Shown: positions 19,338 through 28,508, counted from the stretch's first letter. The stretch: DNA of 64,000 nucleotides from Aliiglaciecola sp. LCG003 (GCF_030316135.1 NZ_CP128185.1:1922001-1986000); one strand, 5' to 3'. The notes: generated by a model from the letters alone, not told the origin. Translations and numbers: made by a program.

Positions 19338-19724
19338 ATGTACTGTTTCACATTTTACTCTGTCGAGATGGCGGTCAGAACAGCTGGTAACAGTTCTGAT
19401 TTAGACACAATCGGCATGTATGTTCATATGGGGTTGGAAAGGACCCAAACAATTACATGTCAAAATACAACTAGACGTATGCATATGCACATGGTCAACA
19501 CGTTGATTGAAACTATGTGTGACGGCTGTATCCCTCTCTATTGGCGCGAACGCTGCCACCGTTTTCTTAGAAAGCTAAAACCGCTGCTTTATGAAATGTT
19601 AGATGAGCAGACGTACCGTTCAAAGGTTGCCGAAATAGAAATGCTCAGTGAGTATTTTTTGCTACCCACGACTAACGTGGTTGCGCCGAAAGGCACGTTA
19701 ACGCATCAGCGTAATGCAAACTAA
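19338..19724 (+). CDS. Unknown protein, probably Fur-regulated (operon gene 1)
   Basis: A 128-residue protein starting at ATG 19338 after GAGGTG; the longer TTG start at 19317 lies inside the Fur box and is rejected. It is Met-, Cys- and His-rich in the middle (RRMHMHMVNTLIETMCDGC), which could bind a metal, followed by WRERCHRFLRKLKPLLYEML. No signal peptide or membrane segment is visible. It precedes a second small gene by 54 bp, and the pair is bounded by a Fur box and a terminator. Family not recognised; a role in the iron-starvation response is inferred from the operator. Confidence 0.72.
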   Translation: MYCFTFYSVEMAVRTAGNSSDLDTIGMYVHMGLERTQTITCQNTTRRMHMHMVNTLIETMCDGCIPLYWRERCHRFLRKLKPLLYEMLDEQTYRSKVAEIEMLSEYFLLPTTNVVAPKGTLTHQRNAN

Positions 19725-19778
19725 CCCGCTGATTGGTAGTTAAATTAATATTTTACTGTAATAGAAAGGACAACTAAT

Positions 19779-20234
19779 ATGTCGAAACTGCAATTTATAT
19801 GTCAGCATCACTTTGATTGGGTAGAGGCAAATCCCAAGGAAGCTTTTGATAGTGTCATCCAGATGTCAAAAATAGCTGAAAGTCTGATACATAATCACCA
19901 GTACACCCAAGCATTACCCTATTTAGGCACCGCACTTGAAACGGTAGAGATCATATTTGATAATCGTCTCGAATCGCCACAATTGACTACTAAATTAACC
20001 TCATTAGCCATCATGCTGGCACAAACTTACGCAAGATTGAATAGAGCTGAGTTTGGTAAGCAGACATTGGTGCGTATTGAGCAAAAGCTACAATGTGCCA
20101 TCGATTGTGCCGAAGGCTATGCCACAAAAGTCGCCTTTTTCAGACATTGTCGAAGTGCGATTACAGAGGCTAATTTTGAAATGCTAGGATATGCTCAAGT
20201 TGTTCAGGCGGGTAGGGTAAGCGCATTGCATTAA
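19779..20234 (+). CDS. Unknown helical protein, probably Fur-regulated (operon gene 2)
   Basis: A 151-residue soluble protein preceded by AAAGGA about 10 bases before ATG. It is mostly alpha-helical; residues about 40-100 (LIHNHQYTQALPYLGTALET and the following LAQTYARLNRAEFG) look like tetratricopeptide-type helical pairs. Scattered Cys residues (C8, and Cys near CAIDCAEG and FRHC) may be relevant to metal or redox. It is the second gene of the Fur-box operon and overlaps the first arm of a strong terminator. I do not recognise a named family. Confidence 0.72.
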   Translation: MSKLQFICQHHFDWVEANPKEAFDSVIQMSKIAESLIHNHQYTQALPYLGTALETVEIIFDNRLESPQLTTKLTSLAIMLAQTYARLNRAEFGKQTLVRIEQKLQCAIDCAEGYATKVAFFRHCRSAITEANFEMLGYAQVVQAGRVSALH

Positions 20235-20256
20235 CTCTATGCGCTTTTTATTTTTG
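20220..20256 (+). terminator. Intrinsic terminator of the Fur-box operon
   Basis: AGCGCAT (20220-20226) pairs with ATGCGCT (20239-20245), followed by TTTTATTTTT. The first arm overlaps the last codons of the second gene. This is a convincing rho-independent terminator for the plus-strand operon. Confidence 0.85.
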
Positions 20257-20347
20257 AATCTAAAAACTATTATACTAGCTGGCTGGAAATACTTTTAGAC
20301 CAAAACATAGATTGAATTCGAACGGCTGAGACCGGCACTAAACTCAA

Positions 20348-21028
20348 CTAGAATTGAGAGTATTGACGGATCAAATTATGATAAACGTGATGCAAACTAT
20401 CGAGTTGCTCACGAGGTGCGCTTCCTTGGCTCGACATCTGCTGAATGGTTCTATCAAGTTGATAAAGAGTTTGCCGCAAACTCGCATCTGGCACTAAACT
20501 TTGCATCCAACAAATTGCCGCTAAGCGTTGTCCTTTGGTTACAGGAGTAACCATATGCAGGCTGCTTGAAGGGTAAACCAGCGCATCTCCTGCGCTTAAT
20601 TTTATTTTCTGCTCACCAAATTCGGTGGCAATGATTAGCTCGCCACCTTCATATTCCTCAGGCTCACTAAGAAACAAAGTCATCGACATATCACTACGTA
20701 ACACGTCTTGCGTGCCGGGAATGCGCATGATGGCTGCATCCACATGAAAGCCGTAGGTTTCGCTTTTAACATAGCGATTAAAACAAGGCGGGAAAATTTT
20801 ATGGGGCAACACCGCTGAGATAATCTCAGGGTTTTGCCCCAGTCTTGATAGTAATCCATTGGCCAAGTGCTTTACCTGCTCATCTGCGGGATCAGCTTGG
20901 CTATTGGATTTGACATCAGCGGCCATTCCCATGGCACTTTGTTTCCCATCCTGCCACTTAACATTACTGAGGGTGTTTCGGTAATGCTTAACTTCAGATG
21001 TTGAAAACAATTGCTTGATAATGACCAT
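20348..21028 (-). CDS. piuC: PKHD-type 2OG-Fe(II) hydroxylase (PiuC/YbiX)
   Basis: A 226-residue member of the YbiX/PiuC family of 2-oxoglutarate and Fe(II)-dependent dioxygenases. Iron ligands are His95 and Asp97 (GFHVDAA) and His158 (SSLHMVTPV), and the 2-oxoglutarate-binding Arg is 168 (KGQRLA). The gene begins 14 bp after the end of a TonB-dependent siderophore receptor on the same strand; fiu-ybiX and piuA-piuC pairs are well known in E. coli and Pseudomonas. Its substrate is not established; a link to catechol-type siderophores is usual. Confidence 0.94.
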   Translation of the reverse strand: MVIIKQLFSTSEVKHYRNTLSNVKWQDGKQSAMGMAADVKSNSQADPADEQVKHLANGLLSRLGQNPEIISAVLPHKIFPPCFNRYVKSETYGFHVDAAIMRIPGTQDVLRSDMSMTLFLSEPEEYEGGELIIATEFGEQKIKLSAGDALVYPSSSLHMVTPVTKGQRLAAICWMQSLVPDASLRQTLYQLDRTIQQMSSQGSAPREQLDSLHHVYHNLIRQYSQF

Positions 21029-21042
21029 TGATGTCTCCTAGA

Positions 21043-23367
21043 TTAAAAATTCCACGTTACAGATGCACGTACTGAACGAGCTTCACCCAAGTACATAAAA
21101 GAACCTGAACGATAAGCCGCAGTCCAGTATTCTTTGTCGAATACATTACCCACGTTTAAACGGAAGTTGACGTCGTTGGAGTAGTAATAGTTGGCGAAGA
21201 TATCTACCACGCTGTAGCTAGGTACCACTATACTATATTCGCCTGCTTCTTGACTATAACCGGCAGCGGTATCAGGTTGACCACCAAACATTTCACTTTT
21301 GTATGTGTATGAGGTACCGAAAGCCCAAGTATCATTTGGCTGATAACGCAATTGCACATACAAGCTGTCATCAGCAAAGTTACTTAGCGCCAAGCCAATA
21401 GAATCTTCACTATGTGACTCCAGTATTTCGGAATCCATCATAGAAGCACTCAACTGTATGCTCAGCTCATCAGTGATGGCACCAGATAAGGATACTTCAA
21501 TTCCTTTGACGCGGTTTTTACCGGTGTTAAGGGTACCTAGGGTCGAGTAGTCGTCACCGACACTTTCCATTACATCACTTTTAGTGATTTCGAAGTATGC
21601 GGCAGTGGCTAGAAGCCGCTGGTCGAATAATTGCCATTTCGTGCCTAATTCAATATTGTTTACACGCTCCGGATCTGATTGGTCTACCTGTTCTGGTGAA
21701 CCACATAATCCGCCGTAGCCACAACTTCCGCCGACATCAGATTCTCCGCCATTAATATTGCTAGCAGTACTATAGGTTAGGTAAACGTTGCCTTCGTCAG
21801 TCAAGTTATACACTAAGCCCAAGTGTCCATTGGTAAATCCGTCTGAATAGTCAAAGTATGTCAGGGTACCCCTACTATTGACCGTATTTTCATAATCATA
21901 TCTATCGTGACGAATACCAAAGAACACATTCCACTCATCGTTTAGTTCCATATTATTCATGATGTAAAGGGCAGTGGTTTCTACGTCTGCTTTAGCATCG
22001 CTGTCACCTCTGGAATAATCTCGCTGCATCAGTGACCGGGCGTTGTCTAAGATGTTTCCTGAACCATCTAGAATACAATAAGAATCAGATACTCCTCTGC
22101 GTCCGCCTACACGACAATTGGTTTCACCTAGGTAGTCAATGTTATAAACACCGTTATCCACCTGTTCGTGACTATAATCTAAGCCGAATACCCATTGGTT
22201 TTTAAATCCGAAGGTATTGTTTTCGAGGAAGAAGTTAAACTGAGTGGCTAAATAATCGACATCTTGCCAACCTTGGTGGTTACTTATTCTTAGCGTGTCA
22301 GCCCCAGGGGCTGTTTCATCACTGACATCTCGCACTGCGCCGCTTACACCGGTAGTGATATAACCATTGGAGGTTTTACCCCAACGGGTCGCATTGTAAA
22401 ATTTAAGGCTGTCACTGAACTCGTATTCGGTTCTGAGTGTTAAGGCCTTTACCTCAGTATCAAGGAAGTCTTCATTTTGCGCATATACAGGAATATCACT
22501 GATAGGCTGACGTGTGGTGCGGTCAAAATAACTACCCAAGTCGGGCACATCTTCTGCGTTTAAGTAGTATGCATCAGCGATAAAAGATAATTTGTCAGTA
22601 GGAGCATGAAAACCTGATAACAACACACCTTGACGGGAACGCTCAATACCATCGCGATTTGGAACCGTTTCTTCGGTACTCAACACGTTTAAGCGCACCG
22701 CGGAATCAGTATTGATTGCTACGTTTGAATCCACGACAACACGATAGTGATCGTCTGTTCCAACACTGGCATCTAAGCGGTTAAAATTATAATTCGGAGA
22801 GGCTTGTTTAGTGATGCTGTTAACCGCACCGCCTGAAGAGCCTCGTCCAGCGAAAGTAGAGCTTGGACCCTTAGTAATTTCGACTTGTTCGGTAGCAAAA
22901 CTTTCACGGGTTGTCATACCAGGATCACGCAAACCATCGACAAATACGTCACTGCGGGCTTCATGGCCACGAATGATGTAACGGTCACCAAAAGCATTGC
23001 CGTTTTCGCCTGTTCCAATGGTTACACCAGATTGACTAGCCAAAATTTCTTTTAAGTCAGACTTTCCCGAATCTAAAATTTGTGACTGGGTCAAAATCGT
23101 CATTGTTTGAGGCGTGTCTGCCAAATCAGCACCACGACGCATATCTCCAGAGCGGGTTACACGATATGGGGAAAACGCCATACCATAAACTTCAACAAGT
23201 TCGATTTCTTTAGTTTCGTCTTGGTTAACTTTACATTCTTGTTGTTGGGCTGCATTACCAAGTTTTTCACAGTCTGTTGTATCGGCATTGGCCGCAAAAG
23301 GTGTGACGGAAAGTGCTACTAGCAGTGCTTTTGAACCCAATTGCTCAGCAATTTTAGTGTGACGCAT
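21043..23367 (-). CDS. TonB-dependent siderophore receptor (Fiu/PiuA-like)
   Basis: A 774-residue outer-membrane receptor: a signal peptide of about 28 residues ending in ANA, a TonB-box-like IELVEVYGM near residue 54, a plug domain (about 75-190) with DTPQTMTILTQ, RGHEARSDVFVDGLRD and VEITKGPSSTFAGRG, then a beta barrel ending in a terminal aromatic residue (VTWNF). It imports ferric siderophore using TonB-ExbBD energy. A Fur box lies about 85 bp upstream and piuC follows at 14 bp, which points to catecholate iron chelates like those of Fiu/PiuA. Exact ligand unknown. Confidence 0.95.
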   Translation of the reverse strand: MRHTKIAEQLGSKALLVALSVTPFAANADTTDCEKLGNAAQQQECKVNQDETKEIELVEVYGMAFSPYRVTRSGDMRRGADLADTPQTMTILTQSQILDSGKSDLKEILASQSGVTIGTGENGNAFGDRYIIRGHEARSDVFVDGLRDPGMTTRESFATEQVEITKGPSSTFAGRGSSGGAVNSITKQASPNYNFNRLDASVGTDDHYRVVVDSNVAINTDSAVRLNVLSTEETVPNRDGIERSRQGVLLSGFHAPTDKLSFIADAYYLNAEDVPDLGSYFDRTTRQPISDIPVYAQNEDFLDTEVKALTLRTEYEFSDSLKFYNATRWGKTSNGYITTGVSGAVRDVSDETAPGADTLRISNHQGWQDVDYLATQFNFFLENNTFGFKNQWVFGLDYSHEQVDNGVYNIDYLGETNCRVGGRRGVSDSYCILDGSGNILDNARSLMQRDYSRGDSDAKADVETTALYIMNNMELNDEWNVFFGIRHDRYDYENTVNSRGTLTYFDYSDGFTNGHLGLVYNLTDEGNVYLTYSTASNINGGESDVGGSCGYGGLCGSPEQVDQSDPERVNNIELGTKWQLFDQRLLATAAYFEITKSDVMESVGDDYSTLGTLNTGKNRVKGIEVSLSGAITDELSIQLSASMMDSEILESHSEDSIGLALSNFADDSLYVQLRYQPNDTWAFGTSYTYKSEMFGGQPDTAAGYSQEAGEYSIVVPSYSVVDIFANYYYSNDVNFRLNVGNVFDKEYWTAAYRSGSFMYLGEARSVRASVTWNF

Positions 23368-23450
23368 TAAGTTATTCTCCAGTGTGTTTTTGTGTTTTTC
23401 CTAAAAATCTGAGCAGAATGATATATAAAGTTTCCATTTCTGTAAATAGT

Positions 23451-23469
23451 AATGATAATAGTTATCATT
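23451..23469. promoter_or_regulatory. Fur box upstream of the siderophore receptor
   Basis: AATGATAATAGTTATCATT consists of two perfect 8-base arms around TAG and matches the Fur consensus well. It lies 84-102 bp before the receptor ATG (23367), within the 397-bp gap between the receptor and the upstream oxygenase gene. The rest of that gap (23470-23764) shows no convincing gene. Confidence 0.88.
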
Positions 23470-23764
23470 TGGGTTGTTAGTGTTATTTGCCCTTGGGATA
23501 AAGTCTACACAAGCTTAGCTACACAAAGTGAAGCCCAGCATATGCCATCCGAACTAATCATTAAGACTATGGCAGGCTATGCAGTATGAAGAAGGGAGGC
23601 GGGATGACACGGGGTTATCAAAAGAGAAAATGACAGTATCGGTCTACGAAAAAAGACCTATCATCAGCCCGATTTGCTGAGCTTGAGCAATATTTTGAAA
23701 GGGACAAATAGTTTTAGCAGGGTATCAAGTGCATCCAAACACCCTTAGCTTGGCGGTAGTGATT

Positions 23765-24454
23765 TTAACGTGGGGGATCTGCTTTGTCTGCGGTAGAGGT
23801 ATTTACTCTGAACCAACCGGCAATAGAATATCTGTCTCTGTTTGCAGCCAAAACTTCATGGGGAAACTCGTCACTTAAAAAGGTCACTAAGGTGCCATAA
23901 TGAGGCAGTATTTTAGTACCAACCAAGTCAAATTCGTCTTGATAGATAACTAGTTCTCCTGCATCGTCGGTAACCCAGCCAGGATTCAAATATAAAACTA
24001 CCGATAAAATTCTATTTGTATCGCCCTTAAATGCATCGACGTGGCGTTTATAAAAGTCACCTGGTCCATAGTGGGCAAAATGACTTTCGAAAGAAAACAA
24101 ACCGAGAAAAAGGCGTTTATTCAGAAATTGTTGAAGTTGATGAGTCCAGTCTAACCATGCTTGTCCTGCTGGGCTGCTACCATTTATCCAACATATTTCA
24201 TCCCGTCTTACAAAGTGATTTTGCATCAGTTCATTTTCGCGGCCTATGCCGGCTTGATCGAACTGCTCGGACGACATTCCGTGCACCTGGCTCCACAAAC
24301 CCTCAATTAATTCAATAGGCAGAGCATTCGGTATAACGGCCATCCCATTAGCGTATATATCCTCTGCAATAAGATTATAGGTTTGCAGATTTTGTTGCGT
24401 GATTAACTCTTGGCTAGACTGGATTAAATACACTAGTATTCTCGGTTTAAACAT
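23765..24454 (-). CDS. 2OG-Fe(II) oxygenase (prolyl 4-hydroxylase-like)
   Basis: A protein of about 229 residues with the double-stranded beta-helix dioxygenase signature: KRHVDAFKGDTNRILSVVLY with the HxD iron ligands, the GELVIYQ strand, then FPHEVLAANRDRYSIAGWFR with the distal His and the Arg for 2-oxoglutarate. The frame opens at TTG 24484, but ATG 24454 (MFKPRILVYL) is the likelier start. It lies upstream of the Fur-controlled receptor on the same strand but has its own 5' region, so Fur control is not shown. The hydroxylated target is unknown. Confidence 0.83.
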   Translation of the reverse strand: MFKPRILVYLIQSSQELITQQNLQTYNLIAEDIYANGMAVIPNALPIELIEGLWSQVHGMSSEQFDQAGIGRENELMQNHFVRRDEICWINGSSPAGQAWLDWTHQLQQFLNKRLFLGLFSFESHFAHYGPGDFYKRHVDAFKGDTNRILSVVLYLNPGWVTDDAGELVIYQDEFDLVGTKILPHYGTLVTFLSDEFPHEVLAANRDRYSIAGWFRVNTSTADKADPPR

Positions 24455-24839
24455 GAACCCGCTTTTTATACGTATACAGAGCAATTAGCAACAATTATTG
24501 ATGTTGTTGAACCGTTTAATTAGTTTACATATTATCGAATGTGGGTAGCACGTCGAATTTTACCCTACACAATGTAACTATTTCACATTGGCCAACCGGA
24601 AATAGTAGGATATCTTCTGATCGTTTTGGTATGTTGTTGTTCTGTATGAAAAAAACTCATGAAACATATTGGTATCATTCTGCAAAACAGAGTAGTCTTA
24701 TCAATACGCTATTGGGATCTGGTGTCATACTCGTTAGGCAAATTTGGCACTAATGATATCTACCGCGTTATTGTTAAACGAAATTCATCCCCACAATGCA
24801 TAACATTAATGTATATATTCAACATTGAAGAGAAACAAG
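24455..24839. other. Divergent promoter region, no recognised gene
   Basis: About 385 bp between the divergent oxygenase and AI-2E transporter genes. Short frames here (for example 24541-24753) have no ribosome-binding site or recognisable sequence. Nothing else identified. Confidence 0.5.
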
Positions 24840-25991
24840 ATGGCAACAAGACAGGCTAATGAGCAACCAGCACAAAGCAATAACGGCCCTAAGGTATCCG
24901 AGGGTCGTACTTATTATTTGCGAGTTTTGGTGCTCTTTGCGACCTTATACACCTTGTATTTCGCACAAACCTTGCTGATCCCTCTGGTTCTTACCATCTT
25001 AACTGCTTTGTTGTTAAGCCCTTTGGTGAATTTAATGAGGCGCCTACATATTCCTAGGCCTATTTCAGCATTAGTACTAGTCTGTGCCTTGGTGGCGCCC
25101 TTTAGTTTTTTGTCGGTAGAACTGGCAGAGCCAGTGCAAAAATGGGCTAAAATGATCCCTGAATTATCCGAACACCTGACCGATCAATTAGATTCCATCA
25201 GTGATGTTATCAACGGGGAAAATCAATCGGCCGAGCAGGCCAAAGAGAGCGATTCTTCGTTTAGCTTTTTTGGCTGGTTCAGTGATGAAGAGCCAGAGAA
25301 GCCCATAGAGGAGACGAATGTAGTTAAGGAAAGAATTAAACAAGGGGGTATCGAGATAATGTATTCGGTACTCAGCGCCACGCCTTTTTTGTTAGCGCAA
25401 ATCCTCACAAGCATTATATTAATTCTTTTTCTGTTGATCTATGGTCCGGATTTATTCAGAGCCTACATCAATGGTTTGCCTCAACTCACCCAGCAAAAGC
25501 GCGCATTGTCACTACTCAATACTATTCAAAAAGAGCTTTCGACCTATATAGTGACAATTAGCATTATCAATACGTGCCTGGGGCTGGTGACCGCATTGGT
25601 GTTCTATTTGTTGGGAATGAAAGACGCATTGTTATGGGGGGTAGTGGTGGGCTTACTTAACTATGTTCCCTACCTAGGCTCTTTGATCAGTTTATTTATC
25701 ATCTCGGCTGCCAGCATGCTGCAATTCGGAATGGTATACGCTGCTGCCATTCCGCCATTGGTTTACATAACGTTAAATCTAATTGAAGCACAATTTATTA
25801 CACCAACAATTTTAGGCCGCAATATGCGACTAAATCCATTAGTGGTAATCGTTTGGTTGCTAATTTGGGGCTGGTTGTGGGGAGCGGTTGGCGTGTTACT
25901 GGCAGTACCACTGCTGGTTTGCTTAAAGCTGGTGTTGTCTCATATGAAAATATGGACCAGTTGGATAAAGGTTATAGAAGCGGGTGGGTAA
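24840..25991 (+). CDS. AI-2E family transporter (PerM/TqsA type)
   Basis: A 383-residue inner-membrane protein. Hydrophobic segments appear early (VLVLFATLYTLYFAQTLLIP and VLTILTALLLSPLVNLM), then a hydrophilic region of about 100 residues with a very acidic insert (EEPEKPIEETN), then a cluster of helices including GLVTALVFYLLGMKDALLWG and NYVPYLGSLISLF, the family signature. Members include the AI-2 exporter TqsA and Na+(Li+)/H+ antiporters, so the substrate is unknown. ATG 24840 is preferred over TTG 24825. It precedes the PAP2 gene on the same strand by about 90 bp. Confidence 0.88.
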   Translation: MATRQANEQPAQSNNGPKVSEGRTYYLRVLVLFATLYTLYFAQTLLIPLVLTILTALLLSPLVNLMRRLHIPRPISALVLVCALVAPFSFLSVELAEPVQKWAKMIPELSEHLTDQLDSISDVINGENQSAEQAKESDSSFSFFGWFSDEEPEKPIEETNVVKERIKQGGIEIMYSVLSATPFLLAQILTSIILILFLLIYGPDLFRAYINGLPQLTQQKRALSLLNTIQKELSTYIVTISIINTCLGLVTALVFYLLGMKDALLWGVVVGLLNYVPYLGSLISLFIISAASMLQFGMVYAAAIPPLVYITLNLIEAQFITPTILGRNMRLNPLVVIVWLLIWGWLWGAVGVLLAVPLLVCLKLVLSHMKIWTSWIKVIEAGG

Positions 25992-26081
25992 GTAAAGCAC
26001 AGCAAGTTATAAAGGACGTGGCCGAATTAGACTCTGCTGTCCCAAGCTGAGCGAAAACACAGAAAATGAGGAGCACATCAC

Positions 26082-26774
26082 ATTAAATTTTTATTTAAAG
26101 ACTTTAAACAGTTAGCACTTTTTTTCATCCTCACAGCGGTGGTGGCAATCTTTGTTGAACTTGCCGGAGTTGTTTTGCACGGCGGTACGGCAGCCCTTGA
26201 TGAAAAGATATTACTCAGTTTTCGTATTGTGACCGATGTAGGTGATCCCATTGGTCCTAAGTGGGTCGAAGAAATGATGCGGGATATTACTGCGTTGGGT
26301 GGGGTAGGGATGCTGGTATTTATGACATTTATCGTACTCGTCTATTTACTGATGGAAAAATATAACAAAGCGGCACTGTTATTGTTTGTGGCTATTGCTT
26401 CAGGTATGGCGGTTAGTTTCACGTTAAAGTATGGCATCACTCGCCCGCGTCCAGATCTGGTGCCTCACGGTAGCTACGTTTACACCAGTAGTTTTCCCAG
26501 TGGACACGCCATGATGTCAGCCCTAGTCTACTTTACAATTGCAGGATTGTTATCACATATAAAATTGAGAAAGCGAGTGAAAAGCTATTTCTTTTTTGTT
26601 GCAACACTATTAACGATCTCTATAGGTATAAGCCGTATTTATCTAGGGGTGCATTGGCCAACTGATGTACTTGCAGGATGGTTGTTAGGGGTAGGCTGGG
26701 CAATTTTGACATTGTTTGTGCTTAGGTATCTCAAATACCGAGGTTGGATTGGTCCGCAAAGTGAAGACAAATGA
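26082..26774 (+). CDS. PAP2-type phosphatase, probable ATT start codon
   Basis: Membrane phosphatase of the PAP2/undecaprenyl- or lipid-phosphate phosphatase superfamily with all three motifs: KYGITRPRP, PSGH and SRIYLGVHWPTD. From ATT 26082 it has 231 residues and a full first membrane helix (FKQLALFFILTAVVAIFVEL). GAGGAG at 26068-26073, 8 bases before this ATT, is the only good ribosome-binding site; the alternative GTG at 26139 has none and would cut the helix. So an ATT initiation codon, rare and known from infC and pcnB, is proposed. Substrate unknown. Confidence 0.83.
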   Translation: MKFLFKDFKQLALFFILTAVVAIFVELAGVVLHGGTAALDEKILLSFRIVTDVGDPIGPKWVEEMMRDITALGGVGMLVFMTFIVLVYLLMEKYNKAALLLFVAIASGMAVSFTLKYGITRPRPDLVPHGSYVYTSSFPSGHAMMSALVYFTIAGLLSHIKLRKRVKSYFFFVATLLTISIGISRIYLGVHWPTDVLAGWLLGVGWAILTLFVLRYLKYRGWIGPQSEDK

Positions 26775-27290
26775 CGCTTAAAGGTAGTTCCAGCTCATGC
26801 CAAAACGTCTAAAAGGATAGCCAGAATGAACTTTCCCAAATTAACGTTCCTGTAGCGGTTCGCCCATAATCACTAACACTACACAGGATAGTTAACTCTC
26901 TTGAAATCCCCATGAGCTTGGAACGAAGAAGGGGTTAAACATCGAATCTTCACAAAATGATCGATAAACGTATTGGTCATTTTTACATTTTTAGTCTGAA
27001 TCTTAAGCTATATTGCCCGGAATTTAGCGCAACTTGTGCACAATTTTGACTGTCTACTGGGCTAGGAATTCTTCTCCATTTCTATGTATAACTCAGTCGC
27101 TAAAATCTGTATACAATGCCTTTTTTTCAAAGCCATTTAATAAACAAGGTGACAAATATATTTTAACAGTCCATATTAATATGGCGAAATTCAACAGAAT
27201 CAATAAGTTAAATTATTTTCAATGGTTGTTTTGCGTCTGTGTTGCTCTCAAAGATGAGCATATAGTTTTAATACAAGGAGAATATGCAAA
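26775..27290. other. Long intergenic region, no recognised gene
   Basis: About 515 bp upstream of the Sel1 gene. An 89-residue frame (27034-27303) starts at GTG without a ribosome-binding site, is unlike a protein and overlaps the next gene, so it is dismissed. The stretch must carry the Sel1 gene promoter; no tRNA fold or terminator stands out. Confidence 0.5.
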
Positions 27291-28160
27291 ATGTTTCAGT
27301 TAACAAAAATTCTAATCCTGGTGATATTCACCACCTTTGCTCCACTGTCAGTTGCCTTTGATTTTGAACCATGTAGTGAAGATCATTGTGTTAGAACATT
27401 CAAAGACTTTAAAAAATATGCCAAAAAAGGCCATCCCAGCGCGATGGAAGCTTTGGGCAACTTTTATGTGACGGGTTATGGCACTGATAAGGATCCAGGC
27501 AAGGCGCTGAGAATGTATAAGAAAGCCGCCAAGTGGGATCAGGCTAGTGCACAATATAAAGTTGGGCTGATGTATATTTCGGGTATGGCAGATGATGACG
27601 CCAGCAAAGGGATAAATTACTTGAAGAAGGCGGCTAGCAACAAAGTTTATGATGCCGCTTATATCCTTGGGGTGATTTATTTAGAAGGTGATATAGAACC
27701 GAAAGATTATGAACAAGCCAGAGAGTGGCTTGAACTAGCTTCAGAAAATAAGGTATCTAAGGCGTCCTATTTATTGGGGAAAATGTATGAAACCGCATTG
27801 TTTGGTGAAGATCAGAAACCGAATGCCATTCCTCTTTACAATAAGGCTGCTTATAAAATTGAAGCCGCCAGAGACCGCCTCAAAGCCTTAAATCAACCCT
27901 TACCACCGGGTAGCGATGAAAATATAGAACGTATTGTGGTTAACCCGCAAGATATCCAAGTCTTTTTCAATGACCAATTAGAGATACTAGCTAATACACC
28001 AGCCCCAAAAGTCGGCACTGGTAGTCGTATTTCAGGACAAACTTGTGAGAAAATGATGTCCTGCGGTACGATTGGTAGCATTGAAACTCAGCAATTGCAT
28101 TCTGAAGTGCAGCGAGCGGTTGGTAGGCTGATCGCCAGCAAATTCAGGATTGTCGAATGA
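27291..28160 (+). CDS. Exported Sel1-repeat protein
   Basis: A 289-residue protein with a signal peptide (MFQLTKILILVIFTTFAPLSVA) and a stack of Sel1-like repeats from about residue 45 to 190: AMEALGNFYVTGYGTDKDPG, KALRMYKKAAKWDQASAQYK, VGLMYISGMADDDASKGINY, and DAAYILGVIYLEGDIEPKDY. Sel1 repeats are helical scaffolds for protein contacts, often periplasmic. The C-terminal 90 residues are different, with two Cys (TCEKMMSC) that may form a disulfide. AAGGAG lies 10 bases before ATG 27291. An intrinsic terminator follows. Partner unknown. Confidence 0.85.
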   Translation: MFQLTKILILVIFTTFAPLSVAFDFEPCSEDHCVRTFKDFKKYAKKGHPSAMEALGNFYVTGYGTDKDPGKALRMYKKAAKWDQASAQYKVGLMYISGMADDDASKGINYLKKAASNKVYDAAYILGVIYLEGDIEPKDYEQAREWLELASENKVSKASYLLGKMYETALFGEDQKPNAIPLYNKAAYKIEAARDRLKALNQPLPPGSDENIERIVVNPQDIQVFFNDQLEILANTPAPKVGTGSRISGQTCEKMMSCGTIGSIETQQLHSEVQRAVGRLIASKFRIVE

Positions 28161-28196
28161 TAAGTGAGGCAAGCTAGAGCCTACTGAGCAATACAC

Positions 28197-28224
28197 GGCC
28201 AACTTTATACTTGGCCTTTTTTTT
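28197..28224 (+). terminator. Intrinsic terminator after the Sel1 gene
   Basis: GGCCAA (28197-28202) pairs with TTGGCC (28211-28216), followed by eight T residues. This is a textbook rho-independent terminator on the plus strand. Confidence 0.9.
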
Positions 28225-28508
28225 GGATATTCTTGAAGGTCACCGCATCTAATCCAGCCAAGAGAACGACACTCTGTTTTGTAGCGCTATTCCCAGCAAA
28301 ATAGACAGAGTGTTCTTTAGTAAAATGGAAGTTGGGAGCTTCCCAAAGTATCTACGATTGCATCTTTAGCCTATTTTCTAATCACAAAGAGTAACAAGTA
28401 ATTCGCACGACTTGGCGTGGAAATAATTGTGTGAAGAAATAGGGGACTAAATCTGAGACACCAAAGGCATTCATTTCAATATAGTAAACACTTCAGACTA
28501 AGCCAATT
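28225..28508. other. Intergenic region with a second hairpin
   Basis: Between the Sel1 terminator and a convergent membrane-protein gene. ACACTCTGT (28269-28277) is the exact complement of ACAGAGTGT (28305-28313), a 9-bp stem with a 27-base loop. TTGGGA-GCT-TCCCAA forms another short palindrome near 28340. No ORF with a ribosome-binding site is seen. Confidence 0.45.

Noticed and set aside
24541-24859. Two short plus-strand ORFs before the AI-2E transporter
   Set aside because: No ribosome-binding site, poor composition, and the second overlaps the transporter start.
27034-27303. 89-residue ORF before the Sel1 gene
   Set aside because: GTG start without ribosome-binding site, unusual composition, and overlap with the Sel1 gene start.
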